Assembly: GCF_964204645.1 (NCBI RefSeq)
Contig: NW_027437462.1
Span: 1 to 64,000 of the forward strand
DNA from: Tubulanus polymorphus
Taxonomy: Eukaryota; Nemertea; Palaeonemertea; Tubulaniformes; Tubulanidae
Direction: 5' to 3'
DNA length: 64,000 nt
A program made the translations under genes and the position numbers. Below, one piece after another: positions 58,881 through 64,000 of this stretch. The stretch's first letter is position 1. Each line of letters begins with the position of its first letter. The notes under the pieces were generated by a model. The model was not told where the DNA came from and ran no database searches. It was given only the letters and a program-made list of their open reading frames with translations.

Positions 58881-60255
58881 GTTTTTGGATTGAAGTGCCA
58901 AACAAGAGAAATCCAGGATCTTATGTTTTTAGCCCCTTCAAATTGACCTGTAGATGTTTTTTTACAGCTGATATCAAATATTAGATCAATTTCAGATAGA
59001 AATTGATCAATTAACTAAAACCCATCAATTTTAGTAACTATCACGTGGTTTCAGACATCTACAAACATCTCTTTTCTCAAGAAGAAATTCAGTTATAACC
59101 ACGCACACAATTACTCAATGTATTAATGCTCGTATCTGTATCAAATACAATCAATGAAGCTAATAATTCCTAGTCACATTTTGTAAATTAAATTAATATT
59201 CAATTGTTGATGATCTTATTGATTTGTGTTTAAAGTCATAATTCAGTCAGAAGAATTCGAGTCTAGCTCAGTCTCAGTTAGTGCACTATCGCAGTAAATT
59301 TACCAGAATTAACTTTGTTTATAATTACAGGGGTTTTCAAAGATGTCACCAGTTGGAATTAAACTGTCTTGTTGTATTTGAAGTTATAAATGTGGGTATG
59401 TACAAGAAATAAGATTTTTTATTGTTTTCACTTTGGCCTTTAACTATTTTTTTCAATTTATCAGACAAATTAATTATTTGAGTCAATCAATTAATAAGTT
59501 GTCCGCACTCTTCTGACCCGCCACAAAACACTCAATGCTGTACAGTTTCTTGTGCCGTGGTCACGACTAGTATTTGTGATTGAATTGAATTGGTCACTTC
59601 AATACGTAATTTTGGATTTGGATTAATTAGGCGAAAATATTCACTGCAATCGATCTATTTACTCAATTTCTCATTATAATCGTTCATATTTCTTCTTTAA
59701 AACATCTAAATCGCTCCGAAATCAGCATTTATAACGAATAAATTCGGTAAAAACGGCAGAAATAAAACCGCGGAAGTCCACATAATCTACGAGTCGCGCG
59801 TCTAGAAACCTCGCATACCTAGGCTAGGCAGACCGTATTGTGCTGCTCTCAATGACTGCGGAGATTGGGTGAACTAATTACCAAACGACATACAAATTAG
59901 CTTGATCTGAGTCTATTATTCTTTTAGTTTATTTTAAATCCCATTACACATGAAATAAAAACAATATAGAGATGTTCAACAAATTTCACTCCGATACTAC
60001 ACTGTACGGTACGGTGCTGCCACTAATTTTGAGTTGGCGGCGACCTCGCGTACCTGTGTCACCTAACTGCTGTTTCACCGTACGGTGCTGCCACTAACTA
60101 CATCGACGGTTAACATAAACACTATCAGCTTTTCGAGACTAACTGCAGGCCGCGAGGAATAATACATGCCATTTAGAGCATTTCCTGAAAGATAACGATA
60201 GATGGCGCGGCTGTCTATATCGGATGATCTGTGCGTACGCCGTAGTTGTTACCTG
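58881..60255. other. Spacer and 5' flank of LYRM7-SBDS
   Basis: It is non-coding. Near 60007-60025 and 60076-60094 the motif CGTACGGTGCTGCCACTAA occurs twice in a more GC-rich stretch that also has GGCGGCGACC. It may be the promoter of the LYRM7-SBDS transcription unit. Confidence 0.4.
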
Positions 60256-61242
60256 ATGAATCCGTTTAAAACTGAGGTAAGTTGCATACAGTGTGGTAAT
60301 CCAGTGTAAGGGGGCAATCCAGTGTTAGGTGGTCAAGTGTCAGGAGGCGCCTCCTCATCTGTGCAGACACTACTACAGACAGTGTCATTCGCTGACTGAC
60401 AGACAGTAGTGAGTGGAGTCCATGCACCTCTCTCTCGACTCGAGTCTATAGATTGGAACTGGAAGATGATGTCGTCGGTCAATCAGTTTTTGACTCAGGC
60501 TGTTGTTGATTCAAACTGATATTTTTTCTCCTGTGTTTTCAGGTTTTATCGATATTTAAACGGTTGCACAGAACGCGATTGTTGACATTCAGAGGAGACG
60601 AACAAGCTTTAATCGGTAAATAGTAGAACCTGCTGCCACGCCTTCATGCTGGCAAAGGAAAGTTTTTTACATAAATTGTGAAATTTTAATTTTTTTGAAG
60701 CCGGAAGAAAAAAAATCAACGACGAATTTAAAAAGTTTAAAGAAACGAAAGAATTGGAAACAATTAAATACGTAAGTATTACCCTTTATTATGTGGCGCC
60801 CCCTACTGGATCTCCTGACCGTCGTATATCGTTATGTAGCTAGCGCCCCCTGGTGTGTCCCGGGTGACTAACTGTAACATAGATTTCACCACTTCCTGTA
60901 TTATAGTTATTGAAATCAGCGGAAGAAGCCGAGGAATATTTGAGGACGTCTGTGATTCAAGCTACTCAATCTAATCCCGGTGTATTCTGTAAGTATTCTC
61001 AATCTAATCCTGGTTTATTCCTAACCTAATCCTGGTCTATTAATCTAATCGAGGTTTTAAATTGATTTTCTTGTATTTTTAATTGTTGTATATTTTTAGC
61101 CGCTGAAATAACTGAAAATACAAAGTTATTAGACAACACACCTTATAAATACTCCCCCGAGGAGACAATGCGCAGGACTGAAAAACAGATACAACGACGA
61201 CGTACCAATAATAGAGACTGCGGTTGCCAGGAGAAACAGTAA
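60256..61242 (+). CDS. LYRM7: LYR motif-containing protein 7 (complex III assembly factor)
   Basis: Exons 60256-60276, 60543-60615, 60701-60771, 60907-60988 and 61100-61242 join to 129 residues (human 104). The LYR-like helical core is clear: [20 protein letters not shown], then [27 protein letters not shown]-type [13 protein letters not shown], and [13 protein letters not shown]. The C-terminus has an extra basic tail ([12 protein letters not shown]). LYRM7/MZM1 is a mitochondrial matrix chaperone that stabilises the Rieske protein before insertion in complex III. The start MNPFKTEVL was chosen by comparison with the human length; an in-frame ATG at 60202 would add 18 residues. The stop codon is 2 nt before the SBDS start in the same exon. 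Confidence 0.88.
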
Positions 61243-61244
61243 CT

Positions 61245-62079
61245 ATGTCTATATTTACACCGACCAATCAGAAACGGCTGACGAATGTTTCGGTCGTTCG
61301 AATGAAGAAAGCGGGAAAAAGGTTTGAAATCGCTTGTTACCCGAATAAAGTGAAACCATGGAGAAATAAAATAGAGACGGATATCGACGAAGTCTTACAA
61401 ACACATAACGTATTCATCAATGTATCTAAAGGTCAAATAGCGAAGAGCGATGAATTAAAGAAAGCTTTCGGAACAGATAAACACAGCGATATCTGTATGG
61501 AGATATTGAGTAAAGGTGAGATGCAAGTTACTGAGAAAGAACGTCACGCGCAATTAGAAGAGTCGTTTAGAGATATCGCAACAATCGTAGCCGATAAATG
61601 TGTGAACCCGGATACGAAACGTCCGTACACGGTAACGATGATCGAGAAATCAATGAGAGACGTTCATTACTCGGTAAAACCGACGAAATCCACCAAACAA
61701 CAAGCTTTAGACGTGATCCGTAAACTGAGAGAAACCGATACTATAAATGTAGCACGAGCTCAGATGAGGGTTAAAGTTACTGCTCCCCGAAGGGAGGCTG
61801 GAAAAATACGTCCTAAACTGAGAAAACTTGCATCAAAAGTAGAAGAGGAACAGTTCGAAGATGAATTAGAAATGGTAATTACTCGTAACTACTACTACTG
61901 CCACCTGTTGTCGATTTTAGGTAATTAATACTGCCCTCTATTGTTAATTTCAGGTAATACTCGTCGACCCTGGTTGCTATAGAGAAATCGATAGTTTACT
62001 ACAATCAGAAACGAAAGGTAAAGGTTCATTAGAAATATTGAGTTTAAAAGACGTCGAAGAAGGTGATGAGAAACTATAA
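61245..62079 (+). CDS. SBDS: Ribosome maturation protein SBDS
   Basis: Two coding parts, 61245-61874 and 61954-62079, give 251 residues (human 250) with a phase-0 intron. The family start [20 protein letters not shown], then [61 protein letters not shown] and the end [20 protein letters not shown] are diagnostic. SBDS acts with the GTPase EFL1 to remove eIF6 from 60S subunits. The start codon lies in the same exon as the LYRM7 stop (TAA at 61240-61242, then CT, then ATG), and no intron or obvious promoter separates them. SBDS would therefore be the second cistron unless an internal start site or alternative splicing is used. Confidence 0.96.
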
Positions 62080-62636
62080 ACGAACACCAGATGGCGCTGT
62101 TTGAATGATTGTTTTTGTAGTCAGGTCTTTAAAACCTAGTTTTGCTAATCCTGCGTTCAAATTAAATAAAGCTTTTTCTACAGTTGATATTTTTAAGTCT
62201 TTGTTTCATTTATTTCTGTGGAAGGAATTTGAGGAATTTTAATCATTGAGGAAATTTAACAACATGAATTAAAGACGAATCCCTCGACCTCCTTAAATAA
62301 TCGCTCTATTTTGTCAAATTGTCAATGTATTGAATTTAGTCCGTTGGCGCAGTCCGATCCGGAACGAACATACTGCGGTAGCCGTATCACTATTAGATCC
62401 TAGCGCTAGTTTATGTAGTGCATATACAAAGATGAATTACATTTTAAAAACACTTATGATTCACTAATGAGATGTGATTTACCTCGTAAAATACAAACCT
62501 CAATAAATTTGTAGAATTTTAAGATTCTTTATGGAGCTGAAATATTTTGAATCGACGATGAGAGAATTGAAAGTAGTTCTAGGCGCTGGATGATGACATT
62601 GACAGTTCTGTCAAAATATTTTACTAGATTGAAATA
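62080..62636. other. SBDS 3' UTR and short intergenic region
   Basis: AATAAA at 62165-62170 (TTAAATAAAGC) is a good polyadenylation signal for SBDS. The remainder to 62636 shows no gene. It contains a GATGGCGCTG motif at about 62090. Confidence 0.6.
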
Positions 62637-63374
62637 ATGTTTAGCAGAAAACGTGAAGCTAAACCGGATCGGACCAGTAGTAGTAATGAGTTGATGTCTC
62701 AATTCGGTTTGTTGGATCCAATCGGTGAGTTTTAAATGTCATCGTCAATCTAAGCGCAGTTGGGCGTACATTGCACTAATTAGCGACAATAACCGTTGTT
62801 GTGTAAATGTATGATGGTGTTTTTAGGAGGTCCTGGTGATGCAGGGGTGAATGATGCAGATTTAGAGGCTGAACTCGCTCTACTGATGGGTGAATCACCA
62901 GTAGCGCCACCTAGCAGTAAACGGGCGCCTAAACGTCTCAACGCGGATCAAACTGGTGTCGATATATCTCAAATAAATCGATTGGCTCTCGATAGTTTGA
63001 ACAACATCGAAGATGATGATAATGATATATCAGATACTGAAGATAATCCTGATTTATTAGCTGAATTAGCAGGTACTATGATATTAAACATCAAGTCACT
63101 GTCTAATTAATGCTGTCTAATCACTGTCCAATATCGCTGTCATCAATTAATTACAGAATTATCAGCAGAGTCACCTGTAGTTAGCGCTGCAGTAAGTCCT
63201 GATCATCAGCATATTTACACACAACCACCTACACCACCAGGTGGTGCTACTATACAACCACCTGCACCACCAGGTGGCACTTCTACGGCTGATCCGAAAT
63301 CATTGGTGAAAGAACGTATGGATAATTATACGGAGGCTTTGAGGAACGCGCAATCAGCAAATGAGTCGTCTAAA
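62637..63374 (+). CDS. Coiled-coil and C2 domain protein CC2D1 (Lgd/Freud-1), 5' part
   Basis: The first three coding exons (62637-62724, 62827-63072, 63157-63374) join in phase. MFSRKREAKPDRTSSSNELM, then SQFGLLDPIGGPGD, NDADLEAELALLMG and EDNPDLLAELAGEL match the N-terminal DM14 region of CC2D1A/CC2D1B, followed by a Pro-rich linker (QPPTPPGGA) and the start of the second DM14 repeat (SLVKERMDNYTEALRNAQ). The orthologue Lgd binds ESCRT-III subunits of the Snf7/CHMP4 type and limits Notch activation in endosomes. The remaining exons (more DM14 repeats and the C2 domain) lie beyond the window. A or B cannot be decided for an invertebrate. Confidence 0.85.
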
Positions 63375-63394
63375 GTATGTAGTAGTCCACATCC

Positions 63395-64000
63395 AGATCC
63401 CCTTGTATCCCTCTCTGACTCCCTCCCACTATCAGATCCCCTCGTATCCTCTCTGACTCCCTCCCACTATCAGATCCCCTCGTATCCCTCTCTGACTCCC
63501 TCCCACTATCAGATCCCCTCATATCCTCTCTGACTCCCTCCCACTATCAGATCCCCTCATATCCCTCTCTGACTCCCTCCCACTATCAGATCCCCTCATA
63601 TCCCTCTCTGACTCCCTCCCACTATCAGATCCCCTCATATCCCTCTCTGACTCCCTCCCACTATCAGATCCCCTCATATCCTCTCTGACTCCCTCCCACT
63701 ATCAGATCCCCTCATATCCTCTCTGACTCCCTCCCACTATCAGATCCCCTCATATCCCTCTCTGACTCCCTCCCACTATCAGATCCCCTCATATCCTCTC
63801 TGACTCCCTCCCACTATCAGATCCCCTCATATCCCTCTCTGACTCCCTCCCACTATCAGATCCCCTCATATCCCTCTCTGACTCCCTCCCACTATCAGAT
63901 CCCCTCATATCCCTCTCTGACTCCCTCCCACTATCAGATCCCCTCATATCCTCTCTGACTCCCTCCCACTATCAGATCCCCTCATATCCCTCTCTGACTC
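63395..64000. repeat. 38/39-bp CCCTCCCACTATCAGATCCC minisatellite in CC2D1 intron 3
   Basis: About 16 copies, still running at the window edge. Units are 38 or 39 bp depending on ATATCCTCTC or ATATCCCTCTC. It begins about 20 bp after the exon 3 donor, and its strand is strongly pyrimidine-rich. Confidence 0.96.

Overview
This is a piece of an animal nuclear genome, almost certainly a marine invertebrate and probably a lophotrochozoan such as a mollusc (an inference from gene content and style; I cannot name the species). The signs are many short exons with GT..AG introns, metazoan gene families (RNF19, LRRC71, CTDSPL2, Rab11, LYRM7, SBDS, CC2D1), AT-rich spacers and very abundant private minisatellites. 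There are no bacterial operons, CRISPR arrays or phage genes. Gene models were built by hand by matching splice sites and checking that reading phases agree; in the well-supported genes every exon junction is phase-consistent.

Layout. (1) 1-3130 is a 102-bp satellite. (2) 3131-7984 is mostly non-coding, with a 37-bp minisatellite at 5449-5785. (3) 7985-22165 is a tandem array of a 3,731-bp unit on the minus strand carrying three exons of an RNF19 (RBR E3 ligase) gene. It has three complete units and a truncated fourth. Two single-base frameshifts are shared by all copies that contain the exons, so it looks like an amplified pseudogene. Decayed fragments continue to about 23.8 kb. (4) 24600-27214 (+) encodes a secreted Cys-rich/mucin-like protein, and 27970-28914 (+) a multi-pass membrane protein of unknown function. 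(5) Three minus-strand genes follow in a row: LRRC71 (29205-36214), CTDSPL2 (37496-41269) and an unnamed MGCGVS-start coiled-coil protein (43263-49802). Several of their introns consist almost entirely of minisatellites. (6) 50667-54551 (+) is Rab11 with three possible first exons and three possible last exons, all phase-compatible. (7) 57476-57561 (-) is one isolated RCC1-repeat exon. (8) 60256-62079 (+) holds LYRM7 and SBDS, with only 2 nt between the LYRM7 stop and the SBDS start, in one exon: an apparent dicistronic gene. (9) 62637 to the window edge (+) is the 5' part of a CC2D1A/B (Lgd) gene, whose third intron begins a 38/39-bp minisatellite.

The most interesting points are the 3x3 exon-choice Rab11 locus, the LYRM7-SBDS dicistron, the frameshifted RNF19 array, introns built of minisatellites (two with a perfect hairpin in every unit), and a high density of CTCF-like GATGGCG motifs through the gene-rich half.
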